This document shows positions 16,781-25,739 of a stretch of DNA of 64,000 nucleotides, in pieces. Source of the DNA: Bacteroidota bacterium (GTDB taxonomy: Bacteria; Bacteroidota; Bacteroidia; Chitinophagales; Chitinophagaceae); assembly GCA_947487525.1 (NCBI GenBank), contig CANKWR010000004.1:16078-80077 (forward strand). The letters are read 5' to 3'. The translations under genes and the position numbers were made by a program. Each line of letters begins with the position of its first letter. The first letter of the stretch is position 1. The notes beneath the pieces are model-generated. The model was not told where the DNA came from and searched no databases. It worked only from the letters and a program-made list of their open reading frames with translations.

Positions 16781-17875
16781 CTAAATGTATTTATCTCCCT
16801 TATTCCTTTTTACCTCTGCAACATATTCTTTAATTGATTGCTCTTTTTCTTTATTACATATTAACAATACATCCTTCGTGTCTACCACAATAAAATCATC
16901 TAAACCTTGCACCACCACTAATTTATCCTTAGGTGCATTGATCATACATTTAGTAGCATCTATGACTACTACATTGTCTGAGGCTACTGCATTGCCGAAA
17001 TAATCCTTTTCCATATTATCATACGCACTATTCCAAGTACCTAGGTCACTCCATCCAAAAGAGGAGGGCAATACATACACATTCTCTGCTTTTTCCATAA
17101 TGGCAATATCAATAGAGATATTGGTGCATAGCGGATATATTTTTAAGATTGATTGCCTTTCTTTATCTGTATTGAAATTTTCTTTTTCTTGATCGAACAG
17201 CTCATACATTTCTGGCTGTAATTTTTCAAAAGCAGCTAAAATAGTACTTGCTTTCCAGGCAAAAATACCTGCATTCCATAAAAAGTCGCCACTGTCTAAA
17301 AAGGACTGCGCAATTTCTAAACTTGGTTTTTCGGTAAAGGTTTTCACTTTAAACACTCCTTTTGTTACCTCAAGTCCTTCATATTGAATATACCCGTATC
17401 CCGTATTTGGATAAGATGGTTTTATGCCCAGTGTTACCAATGCTTTAATATTTGTAACAAAGTCCAGTGCATTGTCAACAATTTTTTGAAAATTATCTTC
17501 TTCTAATATTAAGTGATCACTAGGTGCTACAATAAAAGTAGCTTCAGGATCTTTTTGTGCCAATTTAAATGAAATATAGGCAATGCAGGCCGCCGTATTT
17601 TTACGACTTGGCTCTGCTAATATATTTTCAATGGGCAAATTTGGTAATTGCGCTTTAACAATAGGCACATACTCTTCAGAAGTAACAATGAAAATATTTT
17701 CAACTGCAATGAATTTTGCATAACGTTCAAAAGTCCATTGAATTAATGTTTTCCCGGTATTGAGGACGTCTAAAAATTGCTTTGGATAAGCAGTCCTACT
17801 CATAGGCCAAAATCTGCTTCCAATTCCCCCCGCCATTATAGCTACATAATGATGTTTATTATTCATCCCTTTCAT
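16781..17875 (-). CDS. Mannose-1-phosphate guanylyltransferase
   Basis: 364 residues. Nucleotidyltransferase signature AIMAGGIGSRFWPMSRTAYP near the N-terminus, then FIVTSEEY, ILAEPSRKNTAACIAYI, IVAPSDHLI and the sugar-site FTEKPSLE and DFLWNAGIF. It makes GDP-mannose from mannose-1-phosphate and GTP for capsule, LPS or glycoprotein sugars. The isomerase half of two-domain ManC proteins is absent, which is usual for Bacteroidota. The start could be either ATG at 17875 or the next at 17866. It lies 9 bases downstream of kdsD, so they are probably co-transcribed. Confidence 0.9.
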   Translation of the reverse strand: MKGMNNKHHYVAIMAGGIGSRFWPMSRTAYPKQFLDVLNTGKTLIQWTFERYAKFIAVENIFIVTSEEYVPIVKAQLPNLPIENILAEPSRKNTAACIAYISFKLAQKDPEATFIVAPSDHLILEEDNFQKIVDNALDFVTNIKALVTLGIKPSYPNTGYGYIQYEGLEVTKGVFKVKTFTEKPSLEIAQSFLDSGDFLWNAGIFAWKASTILAAFEKLQPEMYELFDQEKENFNTDKERQSILKIYPLCTNISIDIAIMEKAENVYVLPSSFGWSDLGTWNSAYDNMEKDYFGNAVASDNVVVIDATKCMINAPKDKLVVVQGLDDFIVVDTKDVLLICNKEKEQSIKEYVAEVKRNKGDKYI

Positions 17876-17884
17876 TAATTAAAA

Positions 17885-18847
17885 TTATAAAATACCCTCC
17901 CTCATTAAATCATGCATGTGAATGATGCCAATATAATCTCCAGCATCCGCAACTATAATTTGGCTGATATCTTTTTGTTGCATTAATTCCAATGCATTTA
18001 CAGCAAGCGCATCAGACCCAATGGTAATTGGCGCTTTGTGATATATATCTAGTGCTGTTAAATCCTGTATACTTGTATGTGCTTCTAACATTCTGCGAAT
18101 GTCTCCATCGGTTATAATGCCTTCCACTTTATTTTGATCATTCACTACGGCAGTAGCACCTAATCTATTTTTTGAAATGGTATGAATCACTTCCTTCAAT
18201 CCTGTAGACAAAAAAACCTTTGGCTTTGAATTGTTATTGGCTATCTGACCAGCAGTTAATGTTAAACGCTTTCCTAAATTTCCACCTGGATGAAATTTGG
18301 CAAAATCATTTGCTTTGAAACTATTTAATTCCATTAAACATACCGCAATTAAATCACCCATGACCATTTGAGCGGTGGTGGAGGAAGTAGGTGCGAGGTT
18401 ATTTAAGCAGGCTTCTTTTGTTACGGTGGTATTCAATACCCATTTTGATTCCTTTGCTAAATAGCTGTCTATGTTGCCCACCATTCCAATTAGAGTATTC
18501 CCAAATTGTTTCACCAATTGCACTAAATTTTTTATTTCCGGGCTCTCCCCGCTTTTGCTTATGATTAAAACAATGTCATTGGGGGTAATCATTCCCGAAT
18601 CGCCATGAATTGCTTCGGCTGCATGTAAAAATAGAGAAGGGGTGCCGGTTGAATTGCAGGTAGCTACTATTTTTTGAGCGATGATGGCGCTTTTGCCAAT
18701 ACCACTTACTATAAATCGGCCATTGGCAGTGTGAATTGCATTTATCGCTTCTTCAAAAGAGTGATCAATAAAATTGGACAGTCCATTGATGGCTTCTATT
18801 TCAATTGCGAGTGTTTGTTTTGCGTTCGCTATTATGTTGTTTGACAT
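17885..18847 (-). CDS. kdsD: Arabinose-5-phosphate isomerase (KpsF/GutQ family)
   Basis: 320 residues from the ATG at 18847. An in-frame GTG at 18868 overlaps a good -7 box, so the ATG is preferred. SIS domain at about 30-180 (FIVSGIGKSAIIAQKIVATCNSTGTPS, HAAEAIHGDSGMI, SKSGESPEI) and two CBS repeats at the C-terminus (GATAVVNDQNKVEGIITDGDIRR, ISQIIVADAGDYIGIIHMHDLM). It converts ribulose-5-phosphate to arabinose-5-phosphate, the first step to Kdo in LPS. It heads a three-gene minus-strand run with the GDP-mannose and FabH-like genes. Confidence 0.92.
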   Translation of the reverse strand: MSNNIIANAKQTLAIEIEAINGLSNFIDHSFEEAINAIHTANGRFIVSGIGKSAIIAQKIVATCNSTGTPSLFLHAAEAIHGDSGMITPNDIVLIISKSGESPEIKNLVQLVKQFGNTLIGMVGNIDSYLAKESKWVLNTTVTKEACLNNLAPTSSTTAQMVMGDLIAVCLMELNSFKANDFAKFHPGGNLGKRLTLTAGQIANNNSKPKVFLSTGLKEVIHTISKNRLGATAVVNDQNKVEGIITDGDIRRMLEAHTSIQDLTALDIYHKAPITIGSDALAVNALELMQQKDISQIIVADAGDYIGIIHMHDLMREGIL

Positions 18848-18865
18848 AGGCGTATTAAGGAGTGA

Positions 18866-18899
18866 CAAAGTTAATGCTTCATTAACTTAGATACCCTAA
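18866..18899 (-). promoter_or_regulatory. Promoter of kdsD
   Basis: On the minus strand, TAACTTTG (18873 to 18866) fits TAnnTTTG exactly, with TTAG at 18899-18896 about 22 bases upstream. It overlaps an alternative GTG start, supporting translation from the ATG at 18847. Confidence 0.45.
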
Positions 18900-18906
18900 T
18901 TCTAAG

Positions 18907-18928
18907 AAAACCTTAAAAAAAAGGTTTT
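18907..18928. other. Perfect 8-bp hairpin in the divergent kdsD/recQ spacer
   Basis: AAAACCTT (18907-18914) and AAGGTTTT (18921-18928) flank six A bases. It has a terminator-like composition but lies between divergent genes where no transcript should end. It may be an operator or a relic. Confidence 0.35.
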
Positions 18929-19025
18929 TATAAAATACTAGGGTGGAATGAACAGTTCTTGAGTTATTTTCGGTAACTTATTTGAACAAATTTTTCAAAA
19001 ATCATTGATTATAAGATATTTATAA

Positions 19026-21284
19026 ATGCCAAAAGCAAAAAAAACAGCTTCTAACACCATAATTACCAATAAGCAGGGCAATACATTTGACAAAAAAGAG
19101 GTTTTGCAGGCCCTGGAGCAGCATTTTGGGTTCAAAGAGTTTAAGGGAACACAGGAAAAGGCAATCATGTCCCTTTTGAGTGGCAGGGACACTTTTGTCA
19201 TTATGCCAACCGGTGGTGGGAAGAGTTTATGTTATCAATTACCTGCTTTAATATTACCCGGTTGTGCGATTGTAGTTTCCCCACTAATCGCCCTCATGAA
19301 AAACCAGGTGGATTTGGTGAGAGGGTATAGTGAAAAAGACGATGTAGCCCATTTTTTAAATTCCTCTTTAAATAAGGGACAAATCAAGGAAGTTAAATCT
19401 GATTTATTGTCCGGGAAAACAAAACTACTTTATGTTGCTCCTGAAACTTTAACGAAGCAGGAAAACCTTGATTTTTTTAGTGATTTAAATGTTTCCTTTT
19501 TTGCAGTGGATGAAGCGCATTGTATTTCAGAATGGGGCCATGACTTTAGGCCAGAATATAGAAGGCTTAAAGAAATGATGGAAGAAATTAATAATAATGT
19601 TCCTATCATTGCTTTAACTGCTACAGCAACGCCTAAGGTGCAATCTGATATCGTTAAAAATTTAGCATTACGGGAACCCGAAATATTGATTTCTTCTTTT
19701 AACCGTGCAAACTTATACTACGAGGTACAACCTAAAGTAAAAAAAGAATTGACCGTGAAAAGTATTGTAAAATATATTTCAGGACACAAAGGAAAGAGTG
19801 GAATCATCTATACTTTAAATAGAAAAACGACCGAAGAATTAGCAGACCTTTTAATTGCCAATAACATTAAAGCGGTTGCATATCACGCGGGCTTAGATCA
19901 AAAATTAAGGGCCGATAGGCAGGATCAATTTTTGAATGAGGATGTGCAGGTAATTGTTGCCACCATTGCGTTTGGTATGGGCATTGACAAGCCGGATATT
20001 CGTTATGTAATCCATTACAATATTCCAAAATCAATAGAAAATTATTATCAAGAAACAGGACGTGCTGGTCGAGATGGTCTCGAAGGAAATTGTATTTTAT
20101 ATTATGCTCATAAGGACGTTACTAAACTAGAACATTTTTTAAGAGACAAGCCTTTGAGTGAAAGGGAAGTGGGTGCACAGTTAATTGACGAAACAGTTGC
20201 TTTTGCTGAAAGTGGAGTATGTAGAAGAAGAAGTTTGTTGCATTATTTTGGGGAGGATTGGGCCGATAAAAATTGTGGCAATTGCGACAATTGTTTACAA
20301 CCTAAAGAAAGTATTGAAGCCAAAGAGCAATTGGTAAGTTTATTAAAAGCAATTCAAGCATTGGACGAGCGTTTTGTAGCCGATTATGTGGTACAAATAT
20401 TAATGGGAGAATACACGCCACAAATAGGATTATATCGCCATGAAAAATTACCTGTTTTTGGAATAGGGAAAGCCCAGGATGCGCTGTTTTGGAATAGCTT
20501 AGTTCGACAAGCCATGTTGGAGCAAATCATTCAAAAAGACATTGAAGAGTATGGACTTTTAAAACTTACGCCAAAAGGCGAAAAATTCCTTAAAAAGCCA
20601 ACTAGTTTTAAAATAGTATTAAATCAGGTTTTTGATGACGCACATGCGGATGACGAAGATGGGGAGGGTGGTGTAAACGCCACGGCCACCACCGACGAGC
20701 CTTTATTTGAGATGTTAAAGGAAATTCGTCAACAAGAAGCCAAAAAAAGAAAGCTTCCGCCATTTGTCATTTTCTTAGAGAATTCCCTGCAAGATATGGC
20801 CACTTTGTATCCAACCACTTTGGAAGAATTGGAAAGGTGCCAGGGCGTGAGCAAGGGCAAGGCCATCAAGTATGGCAAACCCTTTGTGGATTTGATTGAT
20901 CAATATGTAACTGAAAATAATATTGAGAAGCCAGATGACTTTGTAATGAAGTCAGTCGCAAACAAATCCAATAATAAAATTTATATCATCCAAAATGTAG
21001 ATAAGAAAATTCCCATTGAAACGATTGCAAAAAACAAAGATTTAAGATTGGATGAATTATTAGAACAAATGGAAACCATTGCAGCAAGTGGTACGAAATT
21101 AAACCTTGACTATGCCATTGACGAATGGTTAGATAAGTATGATCAGGAAGAAATTTTAGAATACTTTAAAAATTGCGAAACCTCTTCCCTTCAAATAGCA
21201 CAACAGGAGTTAAGTGAAAACGAATATACCTTGGAGCAGTTAAAAATTATGCGCATTAAATTTTTAAGTGTTGTTGGCAATTAA
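19026..21284 (+). CDS. recQ: ATP-dependent DNA helicase RecQ
   Basis: 752 residues, longer than E. coli RecQ (about 610) but usual for Bacteroidota. Helicase motifs: MPTGGGKSLCYQLPA with Walker Lys66, the aromatic-rich DEAH box at 162-165 with following CISEWGHDFRPEY, TATATP, and QETGRAGRDG. The zinc domain (CRRRSLLHYFGE and CGNCDNC, about 398-423) is followed by winged-helix and HRDC regions (LPPFVIFLENSLQDMATLYP). The extra C-terminus from about residue 660 is a second helical repeat-like region. It acts in recombination and replication-fork repair. Confidence 0.95.
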   Translation: MPKAKKTASNTIITNKQGNTFDKKEVLQALEQHFGFKEFKGTQEKAIMSLLSGRDTFVIMPTGGGKSLCYQLPALILPGCAIVVSPLIALMKNQVDLVRGYSEKDDVAHFLNSSLNKGQIKEVKSDLLSGKTKLLYVAPETLTKQENLDFFSDLNVSFFAVDEAHCISEWGHDFRPEYRRLKEMMEEINNNVPIIALTATATPKVQSDIVKNLALREPEILISSFNRANLYYEVQPKVKKELTVKSIVKYISGHKGKSGIIYTLNRKTTEELADLLIANNIKAVAYHAGLDQKLRADRQDQFLNEDVQVIVATIAFGMGIDKPDIRYVIHYNIPKSIENYYQETGRAGRDGLEGNCILYYAHKDVTKLEHFLRDKPLSEREVGAQLIDETVAFAESGVCRRRSLLHYFGEDWADKNCGNCDNCLQPKESIEAKEQLVSLLKAIQALDERFVADYVVQILMGEYTPQIGLYRHEKLPVFGIGKAQDALFWNSLVRQAMLEQIIQKDIEEYGLLKLTPKGEKFLKKPTSFKIVLNQVFDDAHADDEDGEGGVNATATTDEPLFEMLKEIRQQEAKKRKLPPFVIFLENSLQDMATLYPTTLEELERCQGVSKGKAIKYGKPFVDLIDQYVTENNIEKPDDFVMKSVANKSNNKIYIIQNVDKKIPIETIAKNKDLRLDELLEQMETIAASGTKLNLDYAIDEWLDKYDQEEILEYFKNCETSSLQIAQQELSENEYTLEQLKIMRIKFLSVVGN

Positions 21285-21287
21285 TGC

Positions 21288-22334
21288 TTAATGCTCCATC
21301 GGTTCAAAAAATTGACCTACCCTTAATGCTGCATTCTTTCGGATACTAACATAATAAAGATTAAAATCGGCAATATGATAGTTTTGTGTTCTAATCATCA
21401 CATTCCCAAAAAATCTTGGCTTGGGTGTCCATAAAATACCTTTATGATTAATGGCGCCTGCGACATTCGGGATGAGTTTATCAAAGTTATACAAAAGCGA
21501 TCCTTCATTATTAATTCTTCCTACTTCTGGGTTTTCTTTACTCCAGGAAAGCGGATTGGTGACAATTGAATTGTATCTTTCTTTTTCAACAAAAGGCGGG
21601 ATGTATCCTTTTTCAAATGTTCTCCATGCGCAAATGCAGCCTGTTTCATTTGGTTGTTCGCAAGGCTTTATATTTTGGAAAGTAGCCGGATCAATAGCCA
21701 TGCCAACAATATAAGCAGCGACTAATTTTTTACCCAACGGCTTACCGTCGAAATATTCCTTTAACAATCGAATTGCATGTGTAGATCCTTGACTATGGGA
21801 TGCAATGATGATTGGCCTGCCATTGTTGTTATTTTGTAAAAAATAGTCAAACGCGTTTTTTACATCAGTATAAGCCAGTTCAAATGCGGCCAATGCTTTC
21901 AATGTATCCTCGCGATTGATAGGATAGTAAGCATTGATATTTGCTTGTCGATATCTTGGCGCATAAATTTTACCCACTTCATTAAATACACTCGCTTGGT
22001 ATAAAATAGAGGAAAAGTCCGTGTATACATTTATTTTATGGTCATTTAAGGGAGCATTCCATCCTGCTGGCATAGTTTTATCTAAATAACTTGTAGGGTA
22101 TACAAAAAACACATCCACCGATTTTTTGGCAGCAATTGAATAGTCGCCAACCCCATTAGGAATACTATCGGATGGATTTTTTTTATTTGGATGGGCAGCC
22201 CAGTAATTTAAATTACTATAATCAGGCACCATACTTAATTCCTCTTTTTCATAAACAGGTCCGTATTTAGCATAGTTGCTTTCAGTACAACTGGCAATCA
22301 TAAGTATAGAAGTAAAGAAAAAGAGAATACGCAT
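21288..22334 (-). CDS. DUF3089-family lipoprotein, alpha/beta-hydrolase fold
   Basis: 348 residues. Lipoprotein signal peptide MRILFFFTSILMIASC with the lipobox Cys16. DUF3089-type blocks: VDVFFVYPTSYLDK, YAPRYRQANINAYY, and the nucleophile elbow IIASHSQGSTHAIRLL (Ser in HSQGS). GCICAWRTF follows. It is probably an envelope-anchored serine hydrolase of unknown substrate. Its 3' end is only 3 bases from the convergent recQ stop, with no terminator between them. Confidence 0.8.
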   Translation of the reverse strand: MRILFFFTSILMIASCTESNYAKYGPVYEKEELSMVPDYSNLNYWAAHPNKKNPSDSIPNGVGDYSIAAKKSVDVFFVYPTSYLDKTMPAGWNAPLNDHKINVYTDFSSILYQASVFNEVGKIYAPRYRQANINAYYPINREDTLKALAAFELAYTDVKNAFDYFLQNNNNGRPIIIASHSQGSTHAIRLLKEYFDGKPLGKKLVAAYIVGMAIDPATFQNIKPCEQPNETGCICAWRTFEKGYIPPFVEKERYNSIVTNPLSWSKENPEVGRINNEGSLLYNFDKLIPNVAGAINHKGILWTPKPRFFGNVMIRTQNYHIADFNLYYVSIRKNAALRVGQFFEPMEH

Positions 22335-22446
22335 AGGAGGCTATTTTTATTAGGCAAAGTTATTACAAAAATAGGCGAAGCAAGTCTAAATTGGATAGTT
22401 TGCAAATAATGCTTAAAATATTTTAATTTTAACCTATTGTTACACT

Positions 22447-23709
22447 ATGAAAATCAAGGCTTACATCTCTTTTTTATTTGACGTGCTACTGCATAGTATC
22501 ACTTCATTTGGCGGGCCTCAATCCAATTTAGGCTTATTGCAAAGTAGGTTTGTAGCAACAAGAAAAGACATCACCGAGGCGGAACTAATGGAATACAATG
22601 CCTTATGTCAATTGCTACCAGGGGCTTCCTCCACACAGACAATTGTATTAATTGGATATAAACTAGGCGGGTATACGCTTGCGATGTTTACTTTGTTAGT
22701 TTGGATTTTCCCCGCCTGCGCTTTAATGACCTTGGTGGCCATTTTATATTCCCATCCATATTTATCAACGGGTTTTGGCATACTTGAATATTTAAAACCA
22801 ATGTCCATTGCTTTTATCATTAGCGCCACTTTCCACTTATATAAAAATGCGGTGAACAATACCATCACGAAGTGGATTTTTGTTGGCGCCTGCATTTTGG
22901 TATTAATTGGATTTAAGTCCCCTTGGACGATTCCTTTAGTGATTATACTTGCAGGAGTTGCCACTAATTTCAGTAAAAAAAGAATTCCGCAGTCCCCCTT
23001 TCAAAAGACGAAAATAAGATGGAGAGGTATTTTTATTTTTATATTGCTTTTTGCAATGGCTGGATTTTTATCTGAAAAAGCAACTAGAAATAATTGGCCT
23101 CATCAAAAAGTTTTTAACTTATTTGAAACGAATTACCGCTTTGGCACTTTTGTATTTGGCGGAGGGGATGTGCTAGTACCCTTAATGTATGAACAGTATG
23201 TGACTAGGCCGTCATCAGAAAGAATTAAACAAAGTAAAAGAGATGTTATTAAAATTTCAAGTGATGCATTTTTAACAGGCGCAGGTATTGTGCGGGCAGT
23301 GCCTGGCCCGGTATGGTCTGTGACTAGTTATATGGGTGCCATTGCCGTAAATGACAAATCGGTTTATTGGCAAATAATTGGGGCACTGACTGCTTCGCTG
23401 GGCGTATTTTTACCTAGCTTTTTTATTGTATTATTTGCCTTTCCCTTTTGGCAAAACTTAAAAAAATATGCAGTGGTATTTAGGTCATTGGAAGGAATCA
23501 ATGCAGCAATAGTGGGCATCATGTTAGGAGCTAGTTTTTATTTATCTAAAGATTTAGTTCAGTCCATGAATACCATTTCGGTTCCAACCATTTTCTCTAA
23601 CCTAGGTATTTTAATTGCTTGTACTTATTTATTATACACCAAAAAAATAGCCACTCACTGGCTAGTACTTGGCGTTGTTTTTTTAGGACTTATTCACTTT
23701 CTATTATAG
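22447..23709 (+). CDS. chrA: Chromate ion transporter (CHR family), long two-domain form
   Basis: 420 residues of two homologous membrane halves. The first half has SFGGPQSNLGLLQ, ITEAELMEYNALCQLLPGASSTQ and GYKLGG. The second has FVFGGGDVLVPLMYEQYV, SDAFLTGAGIVRAVPGPVW and YMGA. These are the repeated CHR signatures. The known role is chromate export in exchange or with protons, giving resistance; some members move other oxyanions such as sulfate. It is monocistronic by appearance. No chromate reductase or regulator is adjacent. Confidence 0.87.
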   Translation: MKIKAYISFLFDVLLHSITSFGGPQSNLGLLQSRFVATRKDITEAELMEYNALCQLLPGASSTQTIVLIGYKLGGYTLAMFTLLVWIFPACALMTLVAILYSHPYLSTGFGILEYLKPMSIAFIISATFHLYKNAVNNTITKWIFVGACILVLIGFKSPWTIPLVIILAGVATNFSKKRIPQSPFQKTKIRWRGIFIFILLFAMAGFLSEKATRNNWPHQKVFNLFETNYRFGTFVFGGGDVLVPLMYEQYVTRPSSERIKQSKRDVIKISSDAFLTGAGIVRAVPGPVWSVTSYMGAIAVNDKSVYWQIIGALTASLGVFLPSFFIVLFAFPFWQNLKKYAVVFRSLEGINAAIVGIMLGASFYLSKDLVQSMNTISVPTIFSNLGILIACTYLLYTKKIATHWLVLGVVFLGLIHFLL

Positions 23710-23833
23710 GAATGGCTGGTATTGGCATATTTATTACCGCTTTTTGTGTAACACAAATAAAATAGGTAAAAACCTGTTAATTTAGCTTAATTAAAGAATA
23801 CTATTGCAATCCTTTCTTAATATTGCATTCGTA

Positions 23834-24565
23834 ATGAATTTTAGTAAATTATTTATTTTATTGTCTTGTTTAGTTGGCCATTCACAACTAAGTGCGCAAT
23901 CCATTACCATTACTGGAACGGTATATGATATTTCAGGACGCAGACCTGTTGAATCGGTGGTAGTAAGCAGTGGGCAATTTAAAGCCATTACGGATTCATT
24001 AGGAAAATACCGCATTAATGTATCCAATAAAGATTCCTTGTGGTTCTCCTTATTTGGCAAAACCACACAAAAATTTCCGATTGATACCATTTCAGATAAA
24101 AATAATTTCAATGTAATGATTCATGTCCTGGGCTACGATTTACCAGAAGTGCGGGTTAGAAATAATTATTATAAATTCGATTCCATTCAAAATAGGAATG
24201 ATTATGCTAAATTTTTTAATTACCAGCCACCTGGTATTAAGTTGAGCAACAATCAACAAATGTTTGGTCCTGCAGGGGTATCCGTTGGATTTGATTTAAG
24301 CGAAATCATCAATATGTTTCGTTTTCATAGAAACAGAAACTTGCAATTTCTTCAAAATAGGCTATTGGTTCAAGAGCATGATAAATATATAGACCGCAGG
24401 TTCAATAAAAGGTTTGTACAAAAAATCACCCGTTTAGAAGGGGAGGCCTTGCAAAAATTTATGGCCTATGGCCGACCTAGTTACGATTTATTGGGCCTGC
24501 TCAATGATTTAGAATTGGGTTTATTGATTCAAAATAGATTCAAAGAGTTTAAAAGGGCCAATTAA
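23834..24565 (+). CDS. Exported protein with carboxypeptidase-regulatory-like domain
   Basis: 243 residues from the ATG at 23834, which begins a signal peptide (MNFSKLFILLSCLVGHSQLSAQ); an upstream TTG is not needed. A beta-sandwich of the CarboxypepD_reg-like type follows (ITGTVYDISGRRPVESVVVSSGQFKAITDSLGKY...). The rest (about 110-243) is basic and Asn/Arg/Phe-rich with no domain I recognise. The same domain opens TonB-dependent receptors, but here no plug or barrel follows. It is expected to be periplasmic; function unknown. Confidence 0.65.
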   Translation: MNFSKLFILLSCLVGHSQLSAQSITITGTVYDISGRRPVESVVVSSGQFKAITDSLGKYRINVSNKDSLWFSLFGKTTQKFPIDTISDKNNFNVMIHVLGYDLPEVRVRNNYYKFDSIQNRNDYAKFFNYQPPGIKLSNNQQMFGPAGVSVGFDLSEIINMFRFHRNRNLQFLQNRLLVQEHDKYIDRRFNKRFVQKITRLEGEALQKFMAYGRPSYDLLGLLNDLELGLLIQNRFKEFKRAN

Positions 24566-24663
24566 GCATTCCCAAAGGGCCCCTCATTAGGTCCACCATT
24601 CATCTATTTTATGTGGTTAAAAAACATTTTTTGGCTACCTTTAATCACTAAAATTGCCATCTC

Positions 24664-25716
24664 TTGAGAAAATTATCATTTATCGCCTTTGCCGGCCTTT
24701 TTGTATTTGCAGGTTGCAAGGAAAAGCAAAAATCGATTGACAAGTTTGATCCAAATGCTGCTGTTTCAGTAGATATAACGGTTGTTGAAAAACAATCTAT
24801 TCAAAAAGTGGTTGAAGTAAATGGTACTGTTATTTCAAATGACTTTGTAGAGCTAAGACCCGAAACCAATGGGAGGGTTGTTTTTTTACAAATTCCAGAA
24901 GGTAAAGTAGTGAGTGTGGGCACCGTATTGGTGAAATTAAATGATGCGGATTTACAAGCCCAGCTTGAAAAAATAAAAGTACAACTTGAATTAGCGCAAA
25001 CCAACGAACAAAGAAATAAACAGCTTTTAAGCATTAAAGGAATTAATCAAAGTGACTATGACCTTTCATTGCAACAATTAAAAAGCTTAAAAGCGGATAT
25101 AGCGTATACGCAGTCGCTTATCGATAAAACAATTATTAAAGCACCTTTTACCGGACAACTTGGATTAAGACAAATAAGTGTGGGTGCATATATCAGCACT
25201 TCCACCACGGTTGTCACCCTTCAAAAAACCAATGATTTGAAAGTGGATTTCACGGTACCTGAATTGTATAAAAATTTGGTAGCCGTTGGCAATAAAGTAG
25301 CGATAGAAAGTATTGGCGCGGATCAAAGTAAGTTTGAAGCCACAATTAGTGCGATTGAACCACAAATTATTACTGCTTCTAGAAATTTAAAAGTTAGGGC
25401 ATCGGTGAATGGCAAATTATTACCAGGCTCTTATACCAAAGTATATTTAACGGATGAAGATAAAAAAGCGGCTTCCATCATGGTTCCCTCTAATATAATT
25501 ATACCAGATTCAAAAACTAAACAAATTGTGGTGGTGAGAGATGGTAAAGCAAAATTCATCAATATAGAAACCGGCTACCGTACACAAACTGCTGTGGAAG
25601 TTACCAAAGGATTACAAGTGGGTGACAGCGTAATTGTTGCGGGTATGTTGTTTGTCAAAGACGGCTCTAAGCTTAAAATTGGAAAAGCGTTGTCCAATAT
25701 TGATATTACCAAATAG
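24664..25716 (+). CDS. RND efflux periplasmic adaptor lipoprotein
   Basis: 350 residues from a TTG start; no upstream in-frame ATG exists and the TTG gives a lipoprotein signal (LFVFAGCKEK). Barrel-sandwich hybrid and alpha-hairpin: RPETNGRVVFLQIPEGKVVSVGTVLVKLND, helices with LEKIKVQLELAQTNEQRNK, then IIKAPFTGQLGLRQISVGAYI. Beta-barrel and membrane-proximal domain at the C-terminus. It bridges the inner-membrane RND pump to an outer-membrane channel. It is 23 bases upstream of the pump gene. No outer-membrane factor is encoded here. Confidence 0.92.
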   Translation: MRKLSFIAFAGLFVFAGCKEKQKSIDKFDPNAAVSVDITVVEKQSIQKVVEVNGTVISNDFVELRPETNGRVVFLQIPEGKVVSVGTVLVKLNDADLQAQLEKIKVQLELAQTNEQRNKQLLSIKGINQSDYDLSLQQLKSLKADIAYTQSLIDKTIIKAPFTGQLGLRQISVGAYISTSTTVVTLQKTNDLKVDFTVPELYKNLVAVGNKVAIESIGADQSKFEATISAIEPQIITASRNLKVRASVNGKLLPGSYTKVYLTDEDKKAASIMVPSNIIIPDSKTKQIVVVRDGKAKFINIETGYRTQTAVEVTKGLQVGDSVIVAGMLFVKDGSKLKIGKALSNIDITK

Positions 25717-25739
25717 GTTTAAAAAACTAAGTTATTTAG

